Notes under the pieces: generated by a model
Seen by the model: the letters and a program-made list of their open reading frames with translations, nothing else
The model's database searches: none
Told to the model about the DNA's origin: nothing
Assembly (NCBI RefSeq): GCF_024199925.1
Contig: NZ_JANADR010000001.1
Span: 3,906,001 to 3,970,000, forward strand
Direction of reading: 5' to 3'
Length of the DNA stretch: 64,000 bases
DNA from: Bradyrhizobium sp. CCGUVB1N3
GTDB lineage: Bacteria > Pseudomonadota > Alphaproteobacteria > Rhizobiales > Xanthobacteraceae
Position numbers and translations under genes: made by a program
Shown: positions 22,901-31,229 of the stretch, piece by piece
How positions within the stretch are numbered: position 1 is the stretch's first letter
How the letters are laid out: every line of letters starts with the position of its first letter

Positions 22901-24058
22901 ATGCAGCCATTCGTCGATGATCTGCCCGAACTCGACCCGGTCATTTTCCACGAGCCGACTGAGTATGGCTGGCGCGGGTTGACGGCGCAGGGCGAAGTGC
23001 TGGAGGTCAAGAGCGGCAACGGCGTACCGGACTCGATCATCGTCGCGCGCGCTGGCAAGCCCATCGGCCGTCGCGCGGTCACGAACGAGGTGACGGTCGA
23101 CATCGACGGCTATCTCGCGCATTTCAATCGCGTGGTCGCGCTCTATCGCGACAACCGGGTGGACGAGGCGCTGATAGAGTCGGACGCGACGTTGAAGGCC
23201 GCGCCGACGCTTCGCGCCAGGTTCAATCGCGCGATGGTGCTGCTCGCGGCTGGCCGCTGGGCCGAGGGCCTCGACGAATATTGGCGCTGCGAGCAGGAAG
23301 CGCCGTTCATGCGGGCCCAGGTGCGCGAGGCGCTGGACCGTGGCCTGCGCCCCTGGCGCGGCGAAGATGTGCGCGGCAAGCGGCTGCTGGTGCTGCACGC
23401 GCACGGCTTCGGCGACACCATCATGATGCTGCGGTATCTGCCGAAGCTGCTTGCGATGGGTGCTGACGTTGCACTGGACATGCCGCCTGAGCTGCAACGG
23501 CTGACGCGGCGTTGGCCCTCAGCCGATGACTGCGACTATTTCTGCCCCATCCTGCACCTGCTGCACTTCCTGCGCGTCACGCCCGACAGCGTCGATGGCA
23601 GCCCGTACATGGCGATCGAGGCCGATCTGATCAGGCGCGTGCGGCTGGCACGGAATGGCCGCTATCGGATCGGCATCGCCTGGTCGATCGGCAAGCCGAG
23701 CCATGGCGATTATCCGCGCGAGATACCGCTCGGCGAACTGATCGCAGCGCTGGGCGATGCCGAATTGCACAGCGTCCAGGTTCAGAACGCTGATGAAGCG
23801 CGGGCCCTGGGCGTCCACGTCCATGAGTTCTCGGACTTCGCCGATTGCGCGGCGCTGATGATGCAGATGGACGAGATTGTCAGCGTCGATACGGCGGCGC
23901 TGCACCTGGCCGGAGCGATCGGGCATCCGCGCGTAACCGCGCTGCTCTCGTATTGGGCCAGCTGGCGTTGGCTCGCGCCCTGGTACGCCGACATGCGGCT
24001 GTGCCGTCAGGCCGCGGCAGGCGACTGGGCGAGCGCGCTCGCCGCTCTGCGCCGCTAA
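22901..24058 (+). CDS. TPR / GT-B glycosyltransferase-like protein
   Basis: Residues ~70-150 hold TPR-like helices (FNRVVALYRDNRVDEALIES and RFNRAMVLLAAGRWAEGLDE). Residues ~165-370 resemble the TPR-linked heptosyltransferase/OGT-type GT-B fold: HAHGFGDTIMMLRYLPKLL, YRIGIAWSIGKPSHGDYPRE and MDEIVSVDTAALHLAGAIGH, the nucleotide-sugar site pattern. It lies between the two capsid paralogues, so glycosylation of virion proteins is an attractive inference. ATG 22901 has GGAAG 5 bases upstream; an ATG at 22874 overlaps the capsid gene. Confidence 0.7.
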   Translation: MQPFVDDLPELDPVIFHEPTEYGWRGLTAQGEVLEVKSGNGVPDSIIVARAGKPIGRRAVTNEVTVDIDGYLAHFNRVVALYRDNRVDEALIESDATLKAAPTLRARFNRAMVLLAAGRWAEGLDEYWRCEQEAPFMRAQVREALDRGLRPWRGEDVRGKRLLVLHAHGFGDTIMMLRYLPKLLAMGADVALDMPPELQRLTRRWPSADDCDYFCPILHLLHFLRVTPDSVDGSPYMAIEADLIRRVRLARNGRYRIGIAWSIGKPSHGDYPREIPLGELIAALGDAELHSVQVQNADEARALGVHVHEFSDFADCAALMMQMDEIVSVDTAALHLAGAIGHPRVTALLSYWASWRWLAPWYADMRLCRQAAAGDWASALAALRR

Positions 24059-24076
24059 CTCTTCGAAAGGATCGTC

Positions 24077-24559
24077 ATGCCGAAGCCAACAGCCTCGCGG
24101 CTGCGGGCATTGCTGCGCTACGACCCGTCCACGGGAGTGTTCACCTGGCGCGTTGACGGTCGAGGGTGTTACCAGCGCAAGGGCGCAAGGGCCGGAACGA
24201 TCAACAGCAAAGGCTATCGGCAAATCTGCATCGATGGAGCGATCCATCTCTGCGGTCGGCTCGCCGTGCTTTGGATGACGGGCCGCTGGCCCATCGAACT
24301 TGTCGATCACCACAACCGCGTCAAGGACGATGATCGCTGGAGCAATCTGCGCGACGCCGACTATTCGCAGAATGGCGCGAACAGCCTAGCGCGAAAGGGC
24401 TGCAAGGGCGTCGTCCGCGCGCGGGGCAAGTACGAAGCGCGCATCAAGGTCAATTACCGAACGATCTATCTCGGCCGCTTCAATCGGCCAGAGGACGCGC
24501 ATGCCGCCTATTTCGCCGCCGCCGAAAAGCACTTCGGTCAATTCGCGAGGAGGGCCTGA
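24077..24559 (+). CDS. HNH-AP2 homing endonuclease
   Basis: The 160-residue protein opens with LRYDPSTGVFTWRVDGRG, continues with an HNH module (RLAVLWMTGRWPIELVDHHN, then WSNLRDADYSQN supplying the Asn) and ends in an AP2 domain (CKGVVRARGKYEARIKVNYR, IYLGRFNRPEDAHAAYFAA). This HNH-AP2 architecture is typical of phage free-standing homing endonucleases. It is wedged between the glycosyltransferase-like and protease-capsid genes and overlaps the latter's start as TGATG. Confidence 0.88.
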   Translation: MPKPTASRLRALLRYDPSTGVFTWRVDGRGCYQRKGARAGTINSKGYRQICIDGAIHLCGRLAVLWMTGRWPIELVDHHNRVKDDDRWSNLRDADYSQNGANSLARKGCKGVVRARGKYEARIKVNYRTIYLGRFNRPEDAHAAYFAAAEKHFGQFARRA

Positions 24560-26685
24560 TGGACGAGCGCGTCAAGCAGGACATCGAGCCGGATGACGGT
24601 GAAACTTATGAAGATTGGATGGATAGGTGCCTCGACGAACTCGGCGACGAGGACGCCTGCCAGCTGATCTGGGACAACGAGGGCGATGACGACGAGTGCG
24701 CTGCGACCGGCATCAAGCACAAGACGCGCGCGGGCCAGCTCACCGGCCTCGAGTTCGTCCTCTCGGACGAAACGCCGGACCGCATGGACGATGTCATTCT
24801 CAGCGACGGCTGGGACCTGAAGAACTTCAAGCGCAACCCGATTGCGCTGTTCAATCACAAGAGCGACTTCCCGATCGGGAAGTGGAGCAACCTGCGCGTC
24901 GAGAACAAGCAGCTCCGGGGTCAGCTTGAGATGGCCCCGTTCGGCACGTCCGAGCGCATCGATGAAATCAGGAAGCTGATCGACGCGGGCATCCTGCGCG
25001 CCGTCAGCGTCGGCTTCAGACCGCTCGAAAGCAAGCAGCGCGAAGGCAGCGACTGGGGCGTGACCTTCGTTCGAAGCGAGCTGGTCGAGACGTCGCTGGT
25101 CGCAGTGCCAGCCAATCCAAACGCCTTGGCCGTGGCCAAGTCGCTGAACATCTCCCCGCAAACGATGGACCTCCTGTTCGCCAAGCACGGCAGCATAGAC
25201 GCGAGGACCAGACGTCGCGGGATCACTGGCGAGCAAGCCAAGACATCTCGTAATCGAAAGGGCAGCGCCATGTCTGGCCTGGCTCAACGCATTACCGACT
25301 TGGAGGCGCAGATCGTCGCCAAGCGGGACCTCCTCGAAGCCCATCTCGCCAAGATGGACGACAGCAACGTCAGCGACGCCGACCTGGAGATGACCAGCAG
25401 GTTCAATTCCGACATCGCCCAGCTCGAAAAGACCCGCTCGGCGCTGGTCGACTCCGAGAAGCTGCTGGCGAAGTCCTCGGCCGACGGCAACGGCGCAAGC
25501 CGCAGCCGCTCGCTCTCGACGACCGTGATCACGGGCGCGGATCGCGAGCGCATCGCCGCTCCCGCGATCATCGTCAATCGCAAGAAGGACCTCGATCTGC
25601 TCGACTACATCGTGCGCGGCGCCACGGTGGCGGTGATCGCCAGGGTGACCAACAAGTCGGTCGAGGAGACGCGGCAGCGCATCTACGGCGACGACGAAGG
25701 CACCAAGGCCATCGTCGAGATCGTCACCCGCGCGGCTTCGGCCCCGGCGATGACCACCGTCACCGGCTGGGCGCAGGAACTGGCGCAGACGACCTATGCC
25801 GATCTGATGCCGCTCCTGATGCCGAAGGCGATCCTGACCCGCCTTGCGCCGAAAGGCCTGACGTTGGACTTCGGCACCTCTGGCCGCATCGTCATCCCGA
25901 CCCGCTCGCGCACGCCGTCGCTGGCTGGCTCGTTCGTCGGCGAAGGCATGGCGATCCCCGTTCGGCAGGGTGCGTTCACCTCGCAGACGCTTACGCCGAA
26001 GAAGATGGCCGTGATCTCGACCTGGACACGGGAGATGGGCGACCATTCCGTTCCCGCGATTGAGGGCCTGATCCGCCAGGCGATCCAGGAGGACACCAGC
26101 GTCGCCGTCGACTCGGTCCTGATCGACGCCAACCCGGCGACCACGATCAGGCCCGCTGGCCTGCTCAGCGGCGTGGCGGCGACCGGCGCGACGGCGGGCG
26201 GTGGCATCGCGGCGCTGGTCGGCGACATTACCGCGCTGATCAACTCCATCAGCACGGCGACCTACGGCAACGTGCGCAATCTGGTCTGGCTCGCCAACCA
26301 GACCGACTTGCTGCGGGCCTCGCTGCTCTCGGCGGCCAACATCGGCATCTTCCCGTTCAAGGCAGAGATCGCCGCCGGTTCGCTGAACGGCATCCCGATC
26401 ATCGACAGCGCCACGGTCGCTCCGAAGACCCTGATGCTGGTCGATGCTGCCGACTTCGCCGTCGTCGGCGGCGAGGCTCCGCGCATGGAGATGAGCGACC
26501 AAGCCACGCTGCATATGGAGGACACCAACCCGACCGATCTGGTCGCTGGGTCGCCTGGCACGGTGGCCTCGCCGCAGCGCTCGCTGTTCCAGACGGACTC
26601 GCTCGCTCTGCGCATGGTGATGCCGCTCAACTGGGTCCAGCGCCGGGCAGGCACCGTCGCCTGGACGCAGAACGTCACCTGGTGA
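24559..26685 (+). CDS. Prohead protease-major capsid protein fusion (HK97 type)
   Basis: Residues ~50-190 are an HK97 prohead protease with catalytic H100 (LFNHKSDFPIG), S150 (LRAVSVGFRP) and E177 (LVETSLVAVPAN). Residues ~240-320 form a delta-like scaffold coiled coil (ITDLEAQIVAKRDLLEAHLA). Residues ~340-708 are the major capsid protein (VGEGMAIPVRQGAFTSQTL, LFQTDSLALRMVMPLNW). Fusion of protease, scaffold and capsid in one chain implies self-processing during head maturation. The length (708 aa) is the sum of separate HK97 gp4 and gp5-type proteins plus a linker. Confidence 0.9.
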   Translation: MDERVKQDIEPDDGETYEDWMDRCLDELGDEDACQLIWDNEGDDDECAATGIKHKTRAGQLTGLEFVLSDETPDRMDDVILSDGWDLKNFKRNPIALFNHKSDFPIGKWSNLRVENKQLRGQLEMAPFGTSERIDEIRKLIDAGILRAVSVGFRPLESKQREGSDWGVTFVRSELVETSLVAVPANPNALAVAKSLNISPQTMDLLFAKHGSIDARTRRRGITGEQAKTSRNRKGSAMSGLAQRITDLEAQIVAKRDLLEAHLAKMDDSNVSDADLEMTSRFNSDIAQLEKTRSALVDSEKLLAKSSADGNGASRSRSLSTTVITGADRERIAAPAIIVNRKKDLDLLDYIVRGATVAVIARVTNKSVEETRQRIYGDDEGTKAIVEIVTRAASAPAMTTVTGWAQELAQTTYADLMPLLMPKAILTRLAPKGLTLDFGTSGRIVIPTRSRTPSLAGSFVGEGMAIPVRQGAFTSQTLTPKKMAVISTWTREMGDHSVPAIEGLIRQAIQEDTSVAVDSVLIDANPATTIRPAGLLSGVAATGATAGGGIAALVGDITALINSISTATYGNVRNLVWLANQTDLLRASLLSAANIGIFPFKAEIAAGSLNGIPIIDSATVAPKTLMLVDAADFAVVGGEAPRMEMSDQATLHMEDTNPTDLVAGSPGTVASPQRSLFQTDSLALRMVMPLNWVQRRAGTVAWTQNVTW

Positions 26686-26748
26686 CCAGCGCTGACCGTG
26701 CGCTGTCTTGAGCAGCGCACGGCCATCCCCAACGAGGAGGATTTCCCC

Positions 26749-27039
26749 ATGACGACCAAACTTGCAGACGATCCGCAGACCGAGGCCGCTAAGAAAGCGG
26801 TCGCAGACGAGAAGAAGGCCAGCGACAAGTCGCGTACCGAGTTTGCCGAGCGCACCAAGGGCAAGCCGACGCCGACGCAGGAGGAGAATGATCTCGCGAT
26901 GTGCGGCGCGCATATCCTTGAGCACGAGGACGATGGCAGCGGTCCCGACCCGCACCAGGCCAAGGTCCTTGAGGCCGAGAAGCCGAGCGCGCGGCCTGCC
27001 GGGAACTACCAGACCAGGTCGGCGCATCGCAGCGAGTGA
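26749..27039 (+). CDS. Small acidic/charged head-region protein
   Basis: The 96-residue hydrophilic protein is rich in Lys, Glu, Asp and Ala (TEAAKKAVADEKKASDKS and ILEHEDDGSGPDPHQAKV) and is probably disordered. A strong GAGGAGG ribosome site precedes the ATG at 26749. It lies between capsid and portal, where small head-completion or decoration proteins are found; no family is recognised. Confidence 0.65.
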   Translation: MTTKLADDPQTEAAKKAVADEKKASDKSRTEFAERTKGKPTPTQEENDLAMCGAHILEHEDDGSGPDPHQAKVLEAEKPSARPAGNYQTRSAHRSE

Positions 27040-27045
27040 CCGGGT

Positions 27046-28446
27046 GTGGGAGACTGGCTGTCGCGCGTTGCCAATCGGCTGATCGGAAAGACCGAGGGCG
27101 AATACCATCCCGGCCCATGGTATTTGCCGATCACGGGCGGCTGGATTCCCGCTGGCGTGGGCGATTATCTGAACTGGTGGCAGAAGGGTTACGACCTTAT
27201 CGGGCTGTCAGCGCAATCGGCCATGGTCGAGGCCTGCGTCTCGGCCTATGCGCAAACCGTCGCCATGTGCCCCGGCGATCACTGGCGGCTCAACAGCAAG
27301 GGCGGGCGTGACCGGGTCAAGAACTCGGCGCTCGCCCGTTTGCTGCGTCATCCCAACGACTATCAGTCGATCAGTGATTTCCTGCTGAATGCGACGCGGG
27401 CGCTGTACCTCGACGGCAACTGCTATGCGCTGGCGCTGCGGAACGACCGCTACGAGGTCGACGAGCTGCACCTGATGAAGTCGGAGCAGTCGTTTCCGCG
27501 CATCGCGGTCGGCGGCGAAATCTTCTACCAGTTGCACGGTAACGACGTGATCTCGGCGCGGCTCGGTGAGTCCACGGTCCTGGTGCCGATGCGTGACGTG
27601 TTGCATATCCGGCTGCACACGCTGAAGCACCGCTATCCGGTGCCGCTGATCGGCGAGAGCCCGATCGTCGCCGCCTATGGCGACATCGGCGTCGGCAACG
27701 CCATCGCGCGGCAGCAGCAGTCCTTTTACATGAACGAGGCGCGGCCCTCGGCGGTGCTGTCCACCGACCTGGTGCTGGACAAGGACCAGGTCCAGGCGCT
27801 GCGCGACCGCTGGAACGACCAGGCCAAGGGCCTGCACCAGGGCGGCACCCCGATCCTGACGGCGGGGCTGAAGGTCCAGCCCTGGTCAGTCGCCGGCAGG
27901 GACGCGGCGACCGCCGAGATGCTCAAGCTGACGAACGAGCACATCGCGCTCGCCTTCCGCATCCCGCTGCAGATCCTCGGTCTCGGCGGCGCAGCCTACG
28001 GCTCGACCGAACTGCTGATGCAAAGCTGGATCGCTTCGGGCCTCGGCTTCTGCCTCAACCACATCGAGGAAGCCTTCGGCGTGCTGTTCGGGTTGAAAGG
28101 CCAGCCCGACGAATATGTCGAGTTCGATACGGCGGCATTGCTGCGGTCGGCGATGAAGGATCGCATCGAAGCGCTGGCGCGCGGGGTCCAAGGCGGCATC
28201 TTCGCGCCCAACGAGGCCCGTCAGCAAGAGGGCCTCGATGCTGTCGCGTTCGGCGACGAGCCGCGCGTGCAGCAGCAAGTCGTCCCGTTGAGCGCAGCGG
28301 GCAAAATCCCGGCATCGCCTGCGCCGCCATCGGCTCCACCGGCACCGCTCCCGTCCGAAAAAGGCAATCGCGATGACATTCAACGGGAAGTCAGAAACCT
28401 ATTTAGACTCACCGAGCACATCGGACGGCGGCGACTTGCTCCTTGA
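27046..28446 (+). CDS. Portal protein, HK97 family
   Basis: The dodecameric DNA gate of the head. The 466-residue protein shows the phage_portal pattern: ETMAxC-like SAMVEACVSAYAQTVAMCPG, then ARLLRHPNDYQSISDFLLNA, LDGNCYALALRNDRYEVDEL, MRDVLHIRLHT and the clip/stem segment GMLKLTNEHIALAFRIPLQI-like residues. The GTG at 27046 is used; it encodes GDWLSRVANRLIG, typical of portal N-termini. The gene overlaps the collagen-like gene by 74 bases in another frame. Confidence 0.9.
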   Translation: MGDWLSRVANRLIGKTEGEYHPGPWYLPITGGWIPAGVGDYLNWWQKGYDLIGLSAQSAMVEACVSAYAQTVAMCPGDHWRLNSKGGRDRVKNSALARLLRHPNDYQSISDFLLNATRALYLDGNCYALALRNDRYEVDELHLMKSEQSFPRIAVGGEIFYQLHGNDVISARLGESTVLVPMRDVLHIRLHTLKHRYPVPLIGESPIVAAYGDIGVGNAIARQQQSFYMNEARPSAVLSTDLVLDKDQVQALRDRWNDQAKGLHQGGTPILTAGLKVQPWSVAGRDAATAEMLKLTNEHIALAFRIPLQILGLGGAAYGSTELLMQSWIASGLGFCLNHIEEAFGVLFGLKGQPDEYVEFDTAALLRSAMKDRIEALARGVQGGIFAPNEARQQEGLDAVAFGDEPRVQQQVVPLSAAGKIPASPAPPSAPPAPLPSEKGNRDDIQREVRNLFRLTEHIGRRRLAP

Positions 28447-29851
28447 CGCCTGGCGCGAGGCCCTGGCTCAGGTGCTGGAGGCCCAGCAGTGGCAATGGCA
28501 GCGCGAGCGCGCCCTCATCGAGGCGCAAGCCGCAGCGACCGTTTCAGAGTTCAGGGCCCACGTCTCGGAGCTGAAGGCCCAGCTCGCGACGCTGCGCGGC
28601 GAGTTCGCTGAGCTGATCAATGCGCGCCTGGCCGAACTGCGGAACGGCGCGGATGGCGCAGCGGGTGAGCCTGGACCTCCAGGCCTGCCTGGCCTTCCCG
28701 GCGAGAAAGGCGAACCAGGCGAGCGAGGTCTGCAGGGCGAGCGTGGACCAGAGGGCGGGCTCGGCGAGCGCGGCGATCCCGGTGAGCCCGGGCTGCAAGG
28801 TGAGCGCGGGCTTGACGGTGCCCCCGGCGAGCGCGGCGAGAAAGGCGATCCAGGCGAACGCGGCGATCCCGGCGAGCCCGGGCCGCAAGGTGAGCACGGG
28901 CTTGACGGTGCCCCCGGGGAACGCGGCGAGAAAGGCGATCCAGGTGAGCGCGGCGATCCCGGCGAGCCTGGGCCGCAAGGTGAGCACGGGCTTGACGGTG
29001 CCCCCGGGGAACGCGGCGAGAAAGGCGATCCAGGCGAGCGCGGCGATCCAGGTGAGCCCGGGCTGCAAGGTGAGCGCGGGCTTGACGGTACCCCCGGGGA
29101 ACGCGGCGAGAAAGGTGATCCCGGCAAGCGCGGCGATCCAGGTGAGCCGGGGCCACAAGGCGAGCCCGGAGAACAGGGCGAGCGAGGACACGATGGCGCG
29201 CAAGGCGAAAAAGGCGATCCCGGCGAAAAAGGCCAGGCAGGCGGCGAAGGCCCCCAAGGCGAACCCGGTCCGCGCGGCGAGCAAGGCGAGCGTGGCGAAA
29301 AGGGCGAGCCCGGTCAGGACGGCAAGAACGGCGCGCCGGGGGAGCTGAAGTGCGCGAGCCCGTTTGCCGAGGGCTCCGTCCACTATGAGGGCGATATCGT
29401 CACGCACCACGGCTCGACCTACCAGGCCAGGTGCGACACCGCTCGCGCACCGCCACATTCCGATTGGTCCTGCATCGCGGCTGCGGGCCGTAACGCCACC
29501 ATGCCGATAATCTGCGGCACCTATCGCGAAGGCGAGACGTACAAGTTCCTGAACATCGTGGCGCTCAACGGCTCCGCGTTCGTCGCGCGCTGCGATGATC
29601 CGGGACCGTGCCCAGGCGACGGCTGGCAGCTGATCGCCTCGGCGGGTCGCCAGGGCAAGCCGGGGCCGAAAGGCGAGCGCGGCGAGCCTGGTCCGCGCGG
29701 ACTGCCCGGAACGAACGCTGCGGCCATCGTTCGGTGGGAAGTCAACCGCGCGGCCTACACCATCACACCCGTCATGTCGGATGGCAGCCAGGCCGCGCCG
29801 ATCAACGTCCGCGCGCTGTTCGAGCAGTATCACGAGGAAAGCGATGGCTGA
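28373..29851 (+). CDS. Collagen-like protein with carbohydrate-binding modules
   Basis: This 492-residue protein has an N-terminal coiled coil (residues ~20-95, LEAQQWQWQRERALIEAQA), then about 230 residues of Gly-X-Y triplets (from GAAGEPGPPGLPGLPGEKGE onward). Two copies of a CBM5/12-like module follow (HYEGDIVTHHGSTYQARCD and YREGETYKFLNIVALNGSA), with a short second Gly-X-Y stretch. It lies between portal and connector genes, an unusual place for a fibre protein; a whisker or head fibre is likely. Start and stop overlap both neighbours. Confidence 0.85.
   Translation: MTFNGKSETYLDSPSTSDGGDLLLDAWREALAQVLEAQQWQWQRERALIEAQAAATVSEFRAHVSELKAQLATLRGEFAELINARLAELRNGADGAAGEPGPPGLPGLPGEKGEPGERGLQGERGPEGGLGERGDPGEPGLQGERGLDGAPGERGEKGDPGERGDPGEPGPQGEHGLDGAPGERGEKGDPGERGDPGEPGPQGEHGLDGAPGERGEKGDPGERGDPGEPGLQGERGLDGTPGERGEKGDPGKRGDPGEPGPQGEPGEQGERGHDGAQGEKGDPGEKGQAGGEGPQGEPGPRGEQGERGEKGEPGQDGKNGAPGELKCASPFAEGSVHYEGDIVTHHGSTYQARCDTARAPPHSDWSCIAAAGRNATMPIICGTYREGETYKFLNIVALNGSAFVARCDDPGPCPGDGWQLIASAGRQGKPGPKGERGEPGPRGLPGTNAAAIVRWEVNRAAYTITPVMSDGSQAAPINVRALFEQYHEESDG
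28801..29160 (+). repeat. Four tandem 90-bp repeats encoding Gly-X-Y blocks
   Basis: Units ending ...GCAAGG or CACAAGG finish at 28890, 28980, 29070 and 29160, each exactly 90 bases (30 residues, ten triplets). Units differ at only a few positions, mostly third codon bases. A unit-like but diverged sequence ends at 28800. The repeat length is expected to vary between strains by slippage or recombination. Confidence 0.85.
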
Positions 29852-30497
29852 CATCAGCGTCAACGTGATCACGCCAGCCGCCAGCTACGACCTGGCGTCG
29901 CTCGACGAGATCAAGGCGCTGATCGGCATTGCGTCGACTGACACCAGCGAAGATGACCTGTTGCAGATGTGGATCACGACCTATTCCGACATCATCGCAA
30001 CGACGTGCCGCCGGGTCTTTGCCAAGGAAACGGTCCTCGAAACCTGGCGCGGTGACACCAAGCCGTTCGATACCGACAATGGGCGGGTCTTTCTCACACA
30101 CTATCCGGTCGCTGATGGCGACATCCAGTCTGTCACCGGACCCGATGGCGCGGACCTTAGCGGCACCTACGAGTTGGAGAACGCCAGCGGCAAGCTGCAG
30201 TTTTTCAACACGTCCTGGAGCGAGCCGATCCGCATCACCTACACGGGCGGCTATGAGCTGCCCGACGAAGCGCCGCCCGCGCTCAAGCAGGCGCTGGCGT
30301 TGCTGGTTCAGAGCGCGCGGGTGTGGCAATCGCGCTCGATGACGGCGGGCGTGCGCTCGATCTCGCATCGCGAGTCGCGTGTGCAGTTTTTCGACGTGAA
30401 CCAGGCGCTGGAGAAGATGGGCGGCCCAGGGCCGCTCGGCATGGCGGCCGGAATGGTTGAGCCGCTGCTGTCGGCGTACATGCGCTACTATGTTTGA
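29844..30497 (+). CDS. Head-tail connector (HK97 gp6-like) protein
   Basis: The 217-residue protein matches the gp6/gp15-like adaptor family that binds the portal from outside: SYDLASLDEIKALIGIASTD, then DDLLQMWITTYSDIIATTCR, a central beta part (FLTHYPVADGDIQSVTGPDG, RITYTGGYELPDEAPPALKQ) and a C-terminal helix. The ATG at 29844 lies 8 bases before the end of the collagen-like gene and fits the family start. Confidence 0.8.
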   Translation: MADISVNVITPAASYDLASLDEIKALIGIASTDTSEDDLLQMWITTYSDIIATTCRRVFAKETVLETWRGDTKPFDTDNGRVFLTHYPVADGDIQSVTGPDGADLSGTYELENASGKLQFFNTSWSEPIRITYTGGYELPDEAPPALKQALALLVQSARVWQSRSMTAGVRSISHRESRVQFFDVNQALEKMGGPGPLGMAAGMVEPLLSAYMRYYV

Positions 30498-30882
30498 GAT
30501 CAAGGTCGAAGGCGTCAGCGAACTGCTGAAAAACTTCGACACGTTCGGCAAACAACTCGACGAGCTTCATAAGCAGGCGCCCGAGGAGCTGGTCGACTGG
30601 CAGCGCACCGACATGCGCCGCAAGTATCCGAACATCACCGTCAGCCAGGACCAGGACGAGACGACATCGGAAACCGACATCTGGCCGCGCTCGCGAAACG
30701 AGCAGCCCGGAAGCGGCTTCCGCAGGCCCAGGCGGCCGGCGCTCGCAGCGCCGAAGCAGTATCGCGCGAAGGGCGCGGGCCGCGCGCCGCCGTCGACGCG
30801 CCCGATCCTGCGCACAGAGCTGTTCACCAAGCTGGTTGACCGGATGACGAGGCTTCTGACCGAGGCGATGAAATGGCCGTGA
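30490..30882 (+). CDS. Neck / tail-component protein (HK97 gp10-like)
   Basis: This 130-residue protein starts MFEIKVEGVSELLKNFDTFG, the usual opening of HK97-gp10 type neck proteins, and ends with a helix (LRTELFTKLVDRMTRLLTEA). The middle is basic and rich in Arg/Pro. It overlaps its upstream neighbour by 8 bases and the next gene by 10 bases, as usual in head-completion clusters. Confidence 0.65.
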   Translation: MFEIKVEGVSELLKNFDTFGKQLDELHKQAPEELVDWQRTDMRRKYPNITVSQDQDETTSETDIWPRSRNEQPGSGFRRPRRPALAAPKQYRAKGAGRAPPSTRPILRTELFTKLVDRMTRLLTEAMKWP

Positions 30883-31229
30883 ACCTGGACGTGCTCTTGC
30901 AGTCGCCCATCTTCGATTTCTGGGCGGTTGATTGCACGTTCGTCCCGCTGAAGTCGCAGCCGTCTGCAGGCAGCTATCCGGGGCGCGGCATCCTCAACAC
31001 CTATTCGACCGACGTGACCGCGCTCGACGGCTCGCTGTACTCCGACCAGCGCACTATCCTCGACATCCGCGAGAGTGAGTTCGCGGCGCTGCCGATGCAG
31101 AACGATCACGTCATCATCCCGGTCGACTGCAACAATGTGCCGAAGGGCGAGTACCAGATCGTCGATGCGGTCAGCGATGGCGGCGGACAGACCATGCTGA
31201 CCATCCGCAAGTACGAAACGGTCATGTGA
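30873..31229 (+). CDS. Head-tail joining protein
   Basis: The 118-residue beta-rich protein (LLQSPIFDFWAVDCTFVPLK, RGILNTYSTDVTALDGSLYS, TILDIRESEFAALP, DHVIIPVDCNNVPKGEYQIV) resembles head-tail joining/stopper proteins in size and strand pattern. It is assigned mainly by position between the gp10-like and terminator-like genes. The start overlaps the upstream stop by 10 bases. Confidence 0.6.
   Translation: MAVNLDVLLQSPIFDFWAVDCTFVPLKSQPSAGSYPGRGILNTYSTDVTALDGSLYSDQRTILDIRESEFAALPMQNDHVIIPVDCNNVPKGEYQIVDAVSDGGGQTMLTIRKYETVM

Noticed and set aside
24538..27108. 856-residue open frame on the complement of the protease-capsid gene
   Set aside because: It is an antisense shadow of GC-rich coding; the sense strand has clear HK97 protease and capsid motifs.
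28801..29160. Regular 90-bp repeats as a possible CRISPR array
   Set aside because: Units are contiguous, without unique spacers, and encode collagen triplets in frame.
28544..29872. Leftward and shifted frames across the collagen repeats
   Set aside because: They arise from the Gly-X-Y codon periodicity and have no independent start signals.
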